64,000 nt of DNA from Sinobaca qinghaiensis (GTDB lineage Bacteria > Bacillota > Bacilli > Bacillales > Marinococcaceae), in contig NZ_RAPK01000007.1 in the NCBI RefSeq assembly GCF_003610495.1, positions 186,001-250,000 on the forward strand. Reading direction: 5' to 3'. Below, in pieces: positions 29,773 through 38,953 of the stretch (the first letter of the stretch is position 1; the number at the start of each line of letters is the position of its first letter). The position numbers and the translations under genes were made by a program. The notes below the pieces were generated by a model, which searched no databases, was not told where the DNA came from, and was given only the letters and a program-made list of their open reading frames with translations.

Positions 29773-30654
29773 TTATTTTTTCACTTGGGACATAACTTCT
29801 TCAGCAAAGTTATCTTCACGTTTTTCCATACCTTCTCCAACTTCATAGCGGACAAAGCCTTTTACTTCAGCGCCGAAGCTTTTCACATACTTGCCGACTT
29901 TCTGGTCCGGATCTTTTACGAATTCCTGATCCAATAGGCAGATCTGCTCGAAGTATTTATTAATACGGCCTTCTACCATCTTTTCAACGATGTTTTCCGG
30001 CTTGCCTTCGTTAAGAGCCTGCTGCTTAAGAACTTCTCTTTCACGATCTGCTTCTTCCTGAGGTACCTGATCACGGGACGTGTAGCTCGGGTTGATAGCA
30101 GCGATGTGCATTGCTACGTCTTTAGCTGCCTGATCATCGGTTGTGCCTTCAAGAAGCGTAAGAACACCAATGCGTCCTCCCATATGAAGATACGAGCCGA
30201 ACGAATCATTGTCGCTTTTCTTTACAATTTCAAAACGGCGGAGGGAAATTTTCTCCCCGATTTTAGCGATCTGGTCGTTCAGGTAATCCTGAAGCGTTAC
30301 TCCTTCTTTAAACGAAGCAGCAAGTGCTGTGTCAACATCTGCCGGCTCTTCTGAAAGAAGATAGGAAGCTACATCTTTGACCAGTGCCTGGAAGTTTTCG
30401 TTTTTAGCTACGAAATCTGTCTCTGCATTAATTTCAAGAATAACTGCTTTGTTTCCTTCGATTAATACGGAGGAAAGACCTTCTGCTGCCACACGATCTG
30501 CTTTCTTTGCGGCTTTGGAAATACCTTTTTCGCGAAGATAATCAACTGCCTGATCCATATCTCCGTCTGTTTCCGTTAGTGCTTTTTTGCAGTCCATCAT
30601 TCCGGCTCCTGTTTTTGCGCGGAGCTCTTTTACCATACCAGCTGTAATTGCCAT
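29773..30654 (-). CDS. tsf: Elongation factor Ts
   Basis: Nucleotide exchange factor for EF-Tu. The protein has 293 aa, as in B. subtilis. The N-terminal UBA-like domain starts with [19 protein letters not shown], and the EF-Tu-contacting TDFVAKN motif is present. It lies after rpsB, separated by 124 bp with a long hairpin. Confidence 0.98.
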   Translation of the reverse strand: MAITAGMVKELRAKTGAGMMDCKKALTETDGDMDQAVDYLREKGISKAAKKADRVAAEGLSSVLIEGNKAVILEINAETDFVAKNENFQALVKDVASYLLSEEPADVDTALAASFKEGVTLQDYLNDQIAKIGEKISLRRFEIVKKSDNDSFGSYLHMGGRIGVLTLLEGTTDDQAAKDVAMHIAAINPSYTSRDQVPQEEADREREVLKQQALNEGKPENIVEKMVEGRINKYFEQICLLDQEFVKDPDQKVGKYVKSFGAEVKGFVRYEVGEGMEKREDNFAEEVMSQVKK

Positions 30655-30699
30655 TGTTATATTCCTCCTCTGAATAAATGCCTGTTTCTTTTTTCTATA

Positions 30700-30743
30700 A
30701 CAAAAGGATGATAAAGGGCAATCCCCTTATACCACCCTTTTGT
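30700..30743 (-). other. Long hairpin in the rpsB-tsf gap
   Basis: ACAAAAGG pairs with CCTTTTGT, and the stem continues through GTGGTA/TATCAT and AAGGG/CCCTT around a GATTG loop, roughly 19 pairs with one bulge. The bases after it on the minus strand are A-rich, so it is not a classic terminator. It may be a cleavage or mRNA-stability site between S2 and EF-Ts messages. Confidence 0.55.
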
Positions 30744-30778
30744 GTACAGCACTCGTATTCATGATGCGGATGCTGTGA

Positions 30779-31528
30779 TTATGAAATTGTTTCCTGATTT
30801 TCAGCAGCTTCTTCTTCTGTTTCTTTCTCAAGTTCGGCCTGCTCATTAGCTCTATTTGCTTCAATAACAGCATCTGCCATTTTTGAAGTTAAAAGACGTA
30901 CAGCGCGGATCGCGTCGTCGTTACCAGGAATTACTTTATCAATTTCATCCGGGTCGCAGTTTGTATCTACAATAGAAACGATTGGAATATTAAGCTTGTG
31001 CGCTTCTGCGACAGCAATTCTTTCCTTGCGCGGGTCAATAATAAAGATAGCTGCCGGCAGCTTCTTCATTTCTTTAATTCCGCCGAGGAATTTTTCCAAA
31101 CGGTCCATTTCTTTAACGAGAAGCATTACTTCTTTTTTAGGCAGGACTTCGAATGTACCATTTTCCTGCATTTTTTCGATATCTTTTAGGCGGGCAATAC
31201 GCTTACGGATCGTTGCAAAGTTCGTAAGAGTTCCTCCGAGCCAGCGCTGGTTGATATAGAACTGACCTGAACGGATAGCTTCGTCACGGACAGAATCCTG
31301 AGCCTGCTTTTTCGTTCCAACGAAAAGAATTTTTCCTCCGTCTGCAGCAATGTCGCGTACGTAGTTGTATGCTTCTTCTACTTTTTTAACCGTCTTCTGA
31401 AGGTCAATGATATAGATACCATTTCTTTCAGTAAAGATATAACGGCTCATTTTCGGGTTCCAGCGTCTGGTCTGATGACCAAAGTGCACCCCTGCTTCTA
31501 GTAATTGTTTCATGGAAATAACTGCCAT
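30779..31528 (-). CDS. rpsB: 30S ribosomal protein S2
   Basis: Ribosomal protein of the 30S head-body junction, 249 aa. The family signatures [15 protein letters not shown] near the N-terminus and [12 protein letters not shown] near residue 190 are present, and the tail is acidic (Glu-rich). It heads rpsB-tsf-pyrH-frr, with a good promoter and a leader of about 105 nt. It is immediately downstream of sigD; swrB (ylxL), which lies between them in B. subtilis, is absent. Confidence 0.98.
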   Translation of the reverse strand: MAVISMKQLLEAGVHFGHQTRRWNPKMSRYIFTERNGIYIIDLQKTVKKVEEAYNYVRDIAADGGKILFVGTKKQAQDSVRDEAIRSGQFYINQRWLGGTLTNFATIRKRIARLKDIEKMQENGTFEVLPKKEVMLLVKEMDRLEKFLGGIKEMKKLPAAIFIIDPRKERIAVAEAHKLNIPIVSIVDTNCDPDEIDKVIPGNDDAIRAVRLLTSKMADAVIEANRANEQAELEKETEEEAAENQETIS

Positions 31529-31642
31529 GATTTATTCCTCCTTAGGTTTTTTCCTCCGCCTGCATCTTTTCTGCATTTCAGCTGCATTCAGCAGCCACCT
31601 TATTGCAGATCAGCCGGGCGTGTGTATTTAACACCGTCAATT

Positions 31643-31671
31643 AATATATCATATGCATATAGGCAAATCAA
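31643..31671 (-). promoter_or_regulatory. Sigma-A promoter of rpsB operon
   Basis: TTGATT (31671-31666), 17-bp spacer ending in TGA, TATATT (31648-31643) on the minus strand. The TG one base before the -10 makes it an extended -10 promoter. I see no terminator between sigD and this promoter, so readthrough from the flagellar operon is possible. Confidence 0.65.
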
Positions 31672-31721
31672 GATAATGAACTTTATTTATTTGTAAAAAA
31701 TTTATTTTCTATTTAACCGTT

Positions 31722-32501
31722 TTATCCGTTGTTCTGCAGTTTTCTTTTTTCCAGAGCCTGTTTTAATTTGAAGAGGGCTTTGGAGTGGATCTGGGAAATC
31801 CGGGAAGTGGAAAGGCTCATGATTTCCCCGATTTCCGTAAGCGTCATCTCTTCTGTATAAAACAGACTGACGACCATTTTTTCTTTATCAGTGAGGGATT
31901 GAATCACTTCGGCAAGTTCCTGAATGGATGCATCCTTCATCATTAGATCTTCAGGGCTCAGGGTTTTTTCATCACGTATAGCTACTTTAAATGATTCTGA
32001 TTTATCGCCTTCTGCGCTTTCTTCGTCCATTGAGAGGACATTGGCGAAAAAGCTTTCTGCACTTACCTTCCGCACTTCCGCAGTCGTTACGTTCATCTGC
32101 ATGGCCACTTCCTCTTCCGTCACATACCTGCCGTGCTTTTGTTCAAGCATTTCCGTCGTCTCTTCCAGTTTTTTCGACTTTTCCCTTAATGACCTGGGCA
32201 TCCAATCCTCCTGTCGAAGACCGTCCAGAATAGAACCTTTTATACGAAAAGAGGCATAGGTATCAAATTTCAGGTCACGGCTGAAATCAAATTTTTTCAT
32301 CGCGTCATACAGGCCTGCCATTGCATGGCTCCACAGATCGTCCCGGCGTACACTTTTTGGCAGCCCCGCTCCAATACGCTGCACGTGATAATGAACAAGC
32401 GGCTGGTACTCATGCATGAGCTGATTGCATGCCTCCATGTCTCTATGCTCTATCCATTTTTCCCAAAGCTCCTGATGCTCATGAAAAGTTGTTCTTGCCA
32501 T
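31722..32501 (-). CDS. sigD: RNA polymerase sigma-D (FliA family)
   Basis: Sigma factor for flagellin, motility and autolysin genes. The protein has 259 aa (B. subtilis 254). Region 2 (YDAMKKFDFSRDLKFDTYAS), region 3 and region 4 (LTEIGEIMSLSTSRISQIHSKA, a helix-turn-helix near residues 220-245) are intact. It is the last gene of the fla/che cluster, 24 bp after cheD. In B. subtilis, position at the far end of the operon makes SigD levels sensitive to transcript completion. Here the operon appears split, so sigD lies much closer to a promoter (about 8 kb). Confidence 0.97.
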   Translation of the reverse strand: MARTTFHEHQELWEKWIEHRDMEACNQLMHEYQPLVHYHVQRIGAGLPKSVRRDDLWSHAMAGLYDAMKKFDFSRDLKFDTYASFRIKGSILDGLRQEDWMPRSLREKSKKLEETTEMLEQKHGRYVTEEEVAMQMNVTTAEVRKVSAESFFANVLSMDEESAEGDKSESFKVAIRDEKTLSPEDLMMKDASIQELAEVIQSLTDKEKMVVSLFYTEEMTLTEIGEIMSLSTSRISQIHSKALFKLKQALEKRKLQNNG

Positions 32502-32525
32502 TGTAGTTCCCCCTTTTCCATCGTT

Positions 32526-33032
32526 TTAAATTGCATTTTCTTCCCCATAGGCTTTTCGTATGTAAAGATTGGCTGACCCAGGATCAAATGTAATCGTTCT
32601 GCCTTTGTCGCCCCCGGTATCCTCAGCAAGCAGCGGTACGGAGTAAAGCTGCAGCGCTTCTTTTACCGCTTCTGCATTCCGGAAACCGATGCTTTTATTT
32701 TCTCTTCCAGAAGATACAGCAAACATCTGTGCTCCCCCTGCCATTTTGGCGGCAAGTTTTCGGGAGGGAATATTTTGTTTATGAAAAAAATGAACAATAT
32801 CTTCTATAGAAGTATCAGCAAATTTAGCTCTCAGCTGCGTGTTTTCCAACTGGTTCTCCGGGCAGGCAGGAAGCAGAATATGAGCCATAACAGCCAGAGC
32901 GCCGCTCCGCTGGTAGATGACTACGCCGATGCAGGAGCCTAGCCCGGAAGTGCGGAGCTGCTCTTTATCTGTAGAGGCTTTCCAGTCGGACATCCCCACC
33001 CTTATATATAATCCAGCTGAAATACTAGTCAT
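32526..33032 (-). CDS. cheD: Chemoreceptor glutamine deamidase CheD
   Basis: Deamidates receptor glutamines and binds CheC in Bacillus-type adaptation. The protein has 168 aa. The catalytic Cys is in GLGSCIGV, the His in MAHILLP, and KMAGGAQMF is the family motif. Its ATG overlaps the cheC stop by 8 bp, indicating translational coupling with its partner. Confidence 0.96.
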   Translation of the reverse strand: MTSISAGLYIRVGMSDWKASTDKEQLRTSGLGSCIGVVIYQRSGALAVMAHILLPACPENQLENTQLRAKFADTSIEDIVHFFHKQNIPSRKLAAKMAGGAQMFAVSSGRENKSIGFRNAEAVKEALQLYSVPLLAEDTGGDKGRTITFDPGSANLYIRKAYGEENAI

Positions 33033-33654
33033 TTATTTTTTCCTCCAGACTGCGCAGCAGCACTTGAAAAGAGGCTGCATCCGGCAGAAATAAGAAGCGT
33101 CCCGAGGCTGTTCCGCCTGGAAGGGAGGCACTCTTCCATTCTGATTCCAGAAAAAGCACTTCGTTCTGCGTTTCCTGAGTATATGTCAGCCCCTCATTCC
33201 ACAGAGAAACAGCCATATCAACGGCTGCAGAGGGAGCAGCCGTCTGCATGTTTAAAGAGGTAAAGTCAGCCAGCGCTGAAATGTAGGCTCCTGACAGAAT
33301 ATTGCCAAGCTCCATCAGCATAGAGTGCATATACGGATCCGTTTCCAGTTCTTTCATTGTTACAGATCTTCCTATTAAGGAGCCGGCTAATGCGTTTATA
33401 TCGTCCTGTGAAAAAAGCAGGTATACAATGCCTTCTAAATCACCGTAGAAAGGAAGCAGAGAAGCTGCCATCACTTCCTCTTTATCACCATATTCAGACA
33501 TAAGTTCTTGAAAAGAGACCACTTTCAATTGAACAGGCTTCATTGATACGGGCTCGCCCAGCAGCAGGGACAGCGAGTTAACGGCACGGCCGGAACCAAT
33601 ATTGGCCGCCTCCTTAAGCATATCCTCAAATCTGTCATCTATCGTCAGGTTCAT
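33025..33654 (-). CDS. cheC: CheY-P phosphatase CheC
   Basis: Dephosphorylates CheY-P, stimulated by CheD. The protein has 209 aa. Two pseudo-symmetric active-site motifs are visible: E..N in LKEAANIGSG near the N-terminus and E..N in MELGNILSGA mid-protein. In B. subtilis cheA and cheW precede cheC; here cheB is 27 bp upstream and both are missing. Confidence 0.95.
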   Translation of the reverse strand: MNLTIDDRFEDMLKEAANIGSGRAVNSLSLLLGEPVSMKPVQLKVVSFQELMSEYGDKEEVMAASLLPFYGDLEGIVYLLFSQDDINALAGSLIGRSVTMKELETDPYMHSMLMELGNILSGAYISALADFTSLNMQTAAPSAAVDMAVSLWNEGLTYTQETQNEVLFLESEWKSASLPGGTASGRFLFLPDAASFQVLLRSLEEKIND

Positions 33655-33681
33655 TTCTCTGCGTCCTTTCTATTTTCATTT

Positions 33682-34728
33682 TCAGCCGGAAAAGTCCCGG
33701 GTAAGAAAAGCCGATATATGCTCCAGTGCTATATTTTCCACCCCGGCAATCCGGGCTGCCGCTTTTGGCATTCCGTATATAACCGCAGTCGTTTCCGACT
33801 CCGCTGCAATGCGGCTCGAATTCTCTTCAAGCAGCTGCCTTACTCCCTCCGCCCCGTCCCTTCCCATTCCGGTAAGCACTGCCGCTGTAACGCGGACATG
33901 TTTTAAGGCGGATAATGATTTAAATAAAACGTCTACTGAAGGCCGGTGCCCTTCGTTAGCTTCTTCTTGTGTCACGGAAAGAAACAGCCTTCCCTCTTTT
34001 TTACCGACACGCATCTGGCTTCCCCCCGGCGCAATATAAACGACGCCGTTTTCGGCCGTTTCATTATGCTCCGCCTCTTTCACACGCACTCCGGAAATTT
34101 GGTTAAGCCGTCTGGCAAGAGAGCCTGTAAAGGAGGGAGGCATATGCTGAACAACAAAAACAGGGGCAGGGAGTGATGCCGGAAGTTTTGGTATAACGAC
34201 CTGAAGAGCTTTCGGCCCTCCCGTTGATGTACCGATGGCAATAACGTTCCTGCATCCTGAATGGACAACTGCTTTAGGTGGAACCGTCGGTGCAGATGCT
34301 CTGGATAGGCTTCGATCCACCACCGGCTTTCCCGTACCTGCCGCTGCCGCTATTCTTATTTTGGAAAGAAATTCTTCTTTAACTTTATCTATATCAAGGG
34401 ATATAGATCCCGAGGGCTTGGCTACTACTTCTACTGCTCCGAGTTCCAGGGCCTCAACGGCCATATCGGAACCGCGCTGGGTTTTTGAGCTGACCATAAT
34501 AACGGCCGGCCCGCCTGCAGGGATTTTCTTTAATACGTCTATGCCGTTCATAACCGGCATTTCCACATCCAGCGTCATTACGTCAAAATGTTCGGCCTGA
34601 ACTTTTTTCAAAGCATCGCTGCCGTTTCTTGCTGCTGCTTTTACGGTCATATCCGTCTGGCTGTTTATAAATTCCGAAAGCATTTTTCTCATAAACGCTG
34701 AATCATCAACTACCAGCACATCGATCAC
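33682..34728 (-). CDS. cheB: Chemotaxis response regulator / protein-glutamate methylesterase CheB
   Basis: Removes methyl groups from chemoreceptors. The protein has 348 aa. The receiver domain has DD at 8-9, the phospho-acceptor Asp54 in MTLDVEMP and SSK; the C-terminal esterase domain has the Ser in GTSTGGP, His in VQHM and Asp in GMGRDG. It needs the kinase CheA for activation, but cheA is not in the window. flhF and flhG, which lie between flhA and cheB in B. subtilis, are absent; the gap from flhA is only 18 bp. Confidence 0.97.
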   Translation of the reverse strand: MIDVLVVDDSAFMRKMLSEFINSQTDMTVKAAARNGSDALKKVQAEHFDVMTLDVEMPVMNGIDVLKKIPAGGPAVIMVSSKTQRGSDMAVEALELGAVEVVAKPSGSISLDIDKVKEEFLSKIRIAAAAGTGKPVVDRSLSRASAPTVPPKAVVHSGCRNVIAIGTSTGGPKALQVVIPKLPASLPAPVFVVQHMPPSFTGSLARRLNQISGVRVKEAEHNETAENGVVYIAPGGSQMRVGKKEGRLFLSVTQEEANEGHRPSVDVLFKSLSALKHVRVTAAVLTGMGRDGAEGVRQLLEENSSRIAAESETTAVIYGMPKAAARIAGVENIALEHISAFLTRDFSG

Positions 34729-34746
34729 TTTCCAGTCCTCCTCTTC

Positions 34747-36786
34747 CTATAGCTGAACGATGCCAATACTCTGGACTTCCTGGCTTGGCTCGAGTTCATT
34801 GTAAGAAAGAACCGGCACCTGCGGCAGATAGCGTTCCACAAGCTGACGCAGATGCATACGCACAGCCGGTGAACAAAGGAGAATGGCCGGCTGTCCGTTT
34901 CCGGCAGCCCGTTCCGTTTCCCTGCTTATCGATTCCAATATCTGCTGGCTTACGCCTGGATCCATCGCCAGATAATTCCCATGTTCTGTCTGCTGGATAT
35001 TGTCAGCTATCTGCTTTTCAATTCCTCCGCTGATCGTAATGACCTGCATCGCGCTTCCTTCCTGCGCGAACTGTTTGGTGATCTGTCTGGAAAGACCCTG
35101 CCGCACATATTCTGTAATTAAATCCATATCTTTTGTCATCTGGCCGTATTCTGCAAGAATTTCAAAAATAGTAGGCAGGTTGCGGATCGATATTTTTTCC
35201 TTCAGCAGATTGGAAAGCACTTTCTGAATTTCTCCAAGCTGCAGCGGAGAAGGTGTTACTTCCTCCACAAGCGTTGGATATGTTTCTTTCAGATGGTCCA
35301 CCAGCTGTTTTGTTTCTTCCCGTCCAAGCAGCTCGTGCGCGTGGGCTTTTACAACTTCTGTTAAATGCGTGGACACAACGGAAGGCGGATCAACAACCGT
35401 ATAGCCGGAGCCTTCAGCGGTGTCTTTCATGTCCTCGGTTATCCAGAGGGCCGCCAGACCAAATGCCGGCTCCACTGTCTCGATTCCCTGTACGGCCGGA
35501 TCTTCGACTCCCGGGCTCATCGCCAGATAATGATCGAGCAGCATTTCTCCTCCTGCTACTTCATTGCCTTTCATTTTTATCACGTATTCATTAGGCTGCA
35601 GCTGGATGTTATCCCGGATGCGGATAACCGGCACAATCATTCCCATTTCCAGAGCGAGCTGGCGGCGGATCATCACAATCCGGTCGAGCAGGTCGCCCCC
35701 CTGATTGGTATCAGCTAATGGAATCAGCCCGTATCCGAACTCAAATTCAATAGGGTCAACAGTTAACAAATGAACCACATTTTCCGGAGACTTCATGTCC
35801 ACTTCTTCTTCCTGGCCTGCCGCTGCTGCCGTTTCGGCTTCGAGAGCTTCCGATTTGAGCGTTTTGTTGGCAAACCAGGCTAAAACAAAGAGCAGCGAAG
35901 CAATAGAAAATGTTAAAAAGAAGTTAATCGGCGTAAAAACGCCGAGGGCAAAAATGGACCCTGCCGCAATATAGAGCATGGTAGGAAAAGCCAGCAGCTG
36001 CCGGGTTACATCCGAGCCCAGGTTACCTTCCGATACGGCTCTTGTAACGATAATACCGGTAGCAGTCGAGATAAGCAGCGCAGGTATTTGGCTGACAAGT
36101 CCGTCTCCTACAGTAAGAAGCGTAAACGTATTCGCTGCGGTGCCGACATCCATACTGTGTTCGGTCATGCCGATCACGATGCCGAAGATCATGTTAATAA
36201 TGACGATAACGATACCTGCAATCGCATCCCCTTTTACAAATTTACTTGCCCCGTCCATGGAGCCGTAAAAATCAGCTTCCCGTTCAATTTTTTCACGGCG
36301 CTGCTTGGCTTCCAGGTCGGAGATCATCCCCGCATTCAAATCTGCATCAATACTCATCTGCTTACCAGGCATAGCATCAAGCGTAAATCGGGCGCCGACT
36401 TCCGAAACCCGCTCGGCTCCTTTTACGATCACGACGAATTGAATAATAATTAAGATAAGAAAAACAACAAAGCCGACTAGTGCACTTCCCGATATAACGA
36501 AATTACCAAATGTTTCAATGACGTTTCCCGCATCGGCATTGCTTAATATCGAACGGGTCGTGGAGACGTTAAGACCCAGCCGGAAAAGGGTGACGAGCAG
36601 CAGGAGGGTCGGAAATATAGAAAATTCCAGTGGTTCTTTCGTATTCATTGCGACAAGAATAATTAACAGCGCCAGCGAAATATTTAAAATGATTAATAAA
36701 TCCAGTATCAGGGTGGGAAGAGGAATAATCAGCATAACTACAATCATGATGACGCCGAACAATACGGAAAACTCTCTAATTTTCAT
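34747..36786 (-). CDS. flhA: Flagellar export apparatus protein FlhA
   Basis: Large inner-membrane export-gate component that binds substrate-chaperone complexes. The protein has 679 aa (B. subtilis 677). About eight membrane segments lie in residues 1-310, with the conserved cytoplasmic FHIPEP-type region (RFTLDAMPGKQMSIDADLN) between them, followed by the large cytoplasmic domain. It lies 19 bp after flhB. It is intact, with nothing missing at either end. Confidence 0.98.
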   Translation of the reverse strand: MKIREFSVLFGVIMIVVMLIIPLPTLILDLLIILNISLALLIILVAMNTKEPLEFSIFPTLLLLVTLFRLGLNVSTTRSILSNADAGNVIETFGNFVISGSALVGFVVFLILIIIQFVVIVKGAERVSEVGARFTLDAMPGKQMSIDADLNAGMISDLEAKQRREKIEREADFYGSMDGASKFVKGDAIAGIVIVIINMIFGIVIGMTEHSMDVGTAANTFTLLTVGDGLVSQIPALLISTATGIIVTRAVSEGNLGSDVTRQLLAFPTMLYIAAGSIFALGVFTPINFFLTFSIASLLFVLAWFANKTLKSEALEAETAAAAGQEEEVDMKSPENVVHLLTVDPIEFEFGYGLIPLADTNQGGDLLDRIVMIRRQLALEMGMIVPVIRIRDNIQLQPNEYVIKMKGNEVAGGEMLLDHYLAMSPGVEDPAVQGIETVEPAFGLAALWITEDMKDTAEGSGYTVVDPPSVVSTHLTEVVKAHAHELLGREETKQLVDHLKETYPTLVEEVTPSPLQLGEIQKVLSNLLKEKISIRNLPTIFEILAEYGQMTKDMDLITEYVRQGLSRQITKQFAQEGSAMQVITISGGIEKQIADNIQQTEHGNYLAMDPGVSQQILESISRETERAAGNGQPAILLCSPAVRMHLRQLVERYLPQVPVLSYNELEPSQEVQSIGIVQL

Positions 36787-36805
36787 TTACTTCCTCCTCT
36801 CCTTT

Positions 36806-37885
36806 TCATATTTTGTGCTTAAGCCGGTAAATGTACGCGAGTACTTCCGCGACGGCTTTGAACAAATCCTCCGGCACTTCGTCACCGATATCCGCCTGGC
36901 TGAACAAGGCTCTTGCAAGCGGCTTGTTTTCCACCATCGGAATATGGTCTTCGCGGGCCAGTTCTTTAATTTTTTTTGCAACAAAATCCGCGCCTTTGGC
37001 AGTGACTACCGGAGCAGCCATCGAACCGTCTTCATATTTGAGTACGACAGCAAAATGGGTAGGGTTGGTTATGACAACATCCGCTTTTGGTACTTCCTGC
37101 ATCATCCGGTTCATCGCCATATCCATCTGCTTCTGGCGCCTTTTTGATTTGATGCGCGGATCCCCTTCCATTTTTTTATGTTCTTCTTTCACGTCATGCT
37201 TGGACATTCTCATCTGTTTTTCATGGTCATAGCGCTGATAGATATAATCCGGAACTGCCAGGATAACGAGCAGGATGGCGCTTGCCACCCCGATCAGGCC
37301 GGTGAGTCTCGCAATCAGGTAGAACCCGTCCAGCGGATGCTTCTGATACATCATCAGCAGGTCATCGAGATGAATATAAATAATCGTAAAAACAACGGCT
37401 CCAACAAGCGTGATCTTGAATAATGATTTGAATAGCTCCACAATCGCCCGGGCGGAGAATATTCGTTTAAAGCCTTTTAAAGGATCAATTTTTTCCAGTT
37501 TCATTTTGATGGCTTCCGGGGTGTACTTCAGCCCCACCTGCATAGCAGCCGCCGCGGTGCCGATTACGACGGCTACGGCCATCAGCGGCAGCAGAACGAT
37601 GGAGGATTCCACCGTTATTTCAAACATGATGTCTTCCACGCTTGCAATCGTAATGTCACGAAGCAGGTATTCGGTGAACACATGACTCATCATGTCCATT
37701 AGATATTCTCCGACTGTCCCCGCATAAAAAAACAAAAACAGGAAAAACCCAAGCATCATCAGCGCTGTATTTACATCGTTACTTTTTGCCACCTGGCCTT
37801 TGTTTCTTGATTCTTCTTTTTTCTTCGGGGTGGCTTTTTCTGTTTTTTCCCCCGAGAAAAACTGCAGATCCAGACGAAGCTTCAT
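36806..37885 (-). CDS. flhB: Flagellar export apparatus protein FlhB
   Basis: Membrane protein that switches export specificity after self-cleavage. The start is ATG at 37885 (MKLRLDLQFFSGEKTEKATP), with GGGGAG about 8 nt upstream overlapping the fliR end, giving 359 aa. Four membrane segments are followed by the cytoplasmic domain with the self-cleaving NPTH at about 274-277. Two bases separate it from the fliR stop codon region (TAATATG), so coupling is likely. Confidence 0.97.
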   Translation of the reverse strand: MKLRLDLQFFSGEKTEKATPKKKEESRNKGQVAKSNDVNTALMMLGFFLFLFFYAGTVGEYLMDMMSHVFTEYLLRDITIASVEDIMFEITVESSIVLLPLMAVAVVIGTAAAAMQVGLKYTPEAIKMKLEKIDPLKGFKRIFSARAIVELFKSLFKITLVGAVVFTIIYIHLDDLLMMYQKHPLDGFYLIARLTGLIGVASAILLVILAVPDYIYQRYDHEKQMRMSKHDVKEEHKKMEGDPRIKSKRRQKQMDMAMNRMMQEVPKADVVITNPTHFAVVLKYEDGSMAAPVVTAKGADFVAKKIKELAREDHIPMVENKPLARALFSQADIGDEVPEDLFKAVAEVLAYIYRLKHKI

Positions 37886-37886
37886 A

Positions 37887-38678
37887 TTATGCACTCCCCA
37901 GCAAAGTCATTAACACACGCATCGCCTCATATGTTTGATCGAATAGATTTTCCACTACTAAGTAAAAGCTGGGCAGGCCTATAGCCAAAAGCGGCATCCC
38001 TGCAAATATTTTAAGAGGCAGTCCGACTACAAATACGTTCATCTGCGGAACCGCCCGCGCCATCATGCCAAGCGCGATGTCTACTAAAAACAAAGCCCCC
38101 ATGACCGGAAAGGCCATTTGAAAAGCAATCATAAACATCAGCGCAAAAGATCTGGCAATATGCCGCACCACTTCTTCATCCCCGAAAGGCAGCGTGACCT
38201 GTTCCATTGGAATAAAGTTGTAGCTGTAAAACATGCCATCGAGCATCATGTGATGGCCGTCGAGCGCGAGAAGCAGCAGAAGCGTAAACGTATAAAGATA
38301 CCCTCCTGTCAGCGGGGTCTGAGCACCTGTCTGCGGATCAATTACGTTGGCCATTAGAAACCCGAGCGACGTGTCCAGAAACATACCTGCCGTCTGCACA
38401 GCGTATAAAAGCATCCCCGCCAGCAGGCCGATACTAAGCCCTACCAGAATTTCTTTAAATAGAATAAGCACGAACGTGCTGTCTACCTCCATCGCCGGGG
38501 CATCAATGCTGAATAATATAAAAAAAGCAAAGAAAATTCCCAGTCCAACTTTAAAATAGGAAGGAACATTCCGATAAGAGAATAGAGGCATCGTTGTAAA
38601 AAAAGCCAGAACCCTGGCCAGGACCAATAAGTAAGCGGGCAGCTGCTCTATCCATTCCATAATGTTCTCCCTATCCAA
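37887..38678 (-). CDS. fliR: Flagellar export apparatus protein FliR
   Basis: Export-gate membrane protein that forms a complex with FliP and FliQ. The protein has 263 aa and about six hydrophobic segments. The family motifs RVLAFFTTMPLFSYRNVP near the N-terminus and NVFVVGLPLKIFAG near the C-terminus are clear. It overlaps fliQ by 8 bp. Confidence 0.96.
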   Translation of the reverse strand: MDRENIMEWIEQLPAYLLVLARVLAFFTTMPLFSYRNVPSYFKVGLGIFFAFFILFSIDAPAMEVDSTFVLILFKEILVGLSIGLLAGMLLYAVQTAGMFLDTSLGFLMANVIDPQTGAQTPLTGGYLYTFTLLLLLALDGHHMMLDGMFYSYNFIPMEQVTLPFGDEEVVRHIARSFALMFMIAFQMAFPVMGALFLVDIALGMMARAVPQMNVFVVGLPLKIFAGMPLLAIGLPSFYLVVENLFDQTYEAMRVLMTLLGSA

Positions 38679-38940
38679 TAAAGTCGTTTAAGTTGCTTAG
38701 CAGCTGATATGTAAAGTGAACCATCTGGGAAAGCATCCAGGGCCCGAATAGAATCAGGCAGATCAATACTCCGAAAATTTTTGGTATGAACGCCAGCGTC
38801 TGTTCCTGAATCTGTGTAGTTGCCTGGAAAATCGCTACTCCAAATCCCAGGACTAAAGCGACAACCAGCAGCGGACCAGCGATAATGAATACCATCCATA
38901 CTCCGCTTTCCGCTATATTAATGACCGTTTCCGGCGTCAT
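38671..38940 (-). CDS. fliQ: Flagellar export apparatus protein FliQ
   Basis: Small two-helix membrane protein of the export gate, 89 aa, the standard size. The conserved FQATTQIQEQTLAFIPK lies between the two membrane segments. It lies 13 bp after fliP and overlaps fliR. Confidence 0.96.
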   Translation of the reverse strand: MTPETVINIAESGVWMVFIIAGPLLVVALVLGFGVAIFQATTQIQEQTLAFIPKIFGVLICLILFGPWMLSQMVHFTYQLLSNLNDFIG

Positions 38941-38953
38941 ATCATTTCACCCT

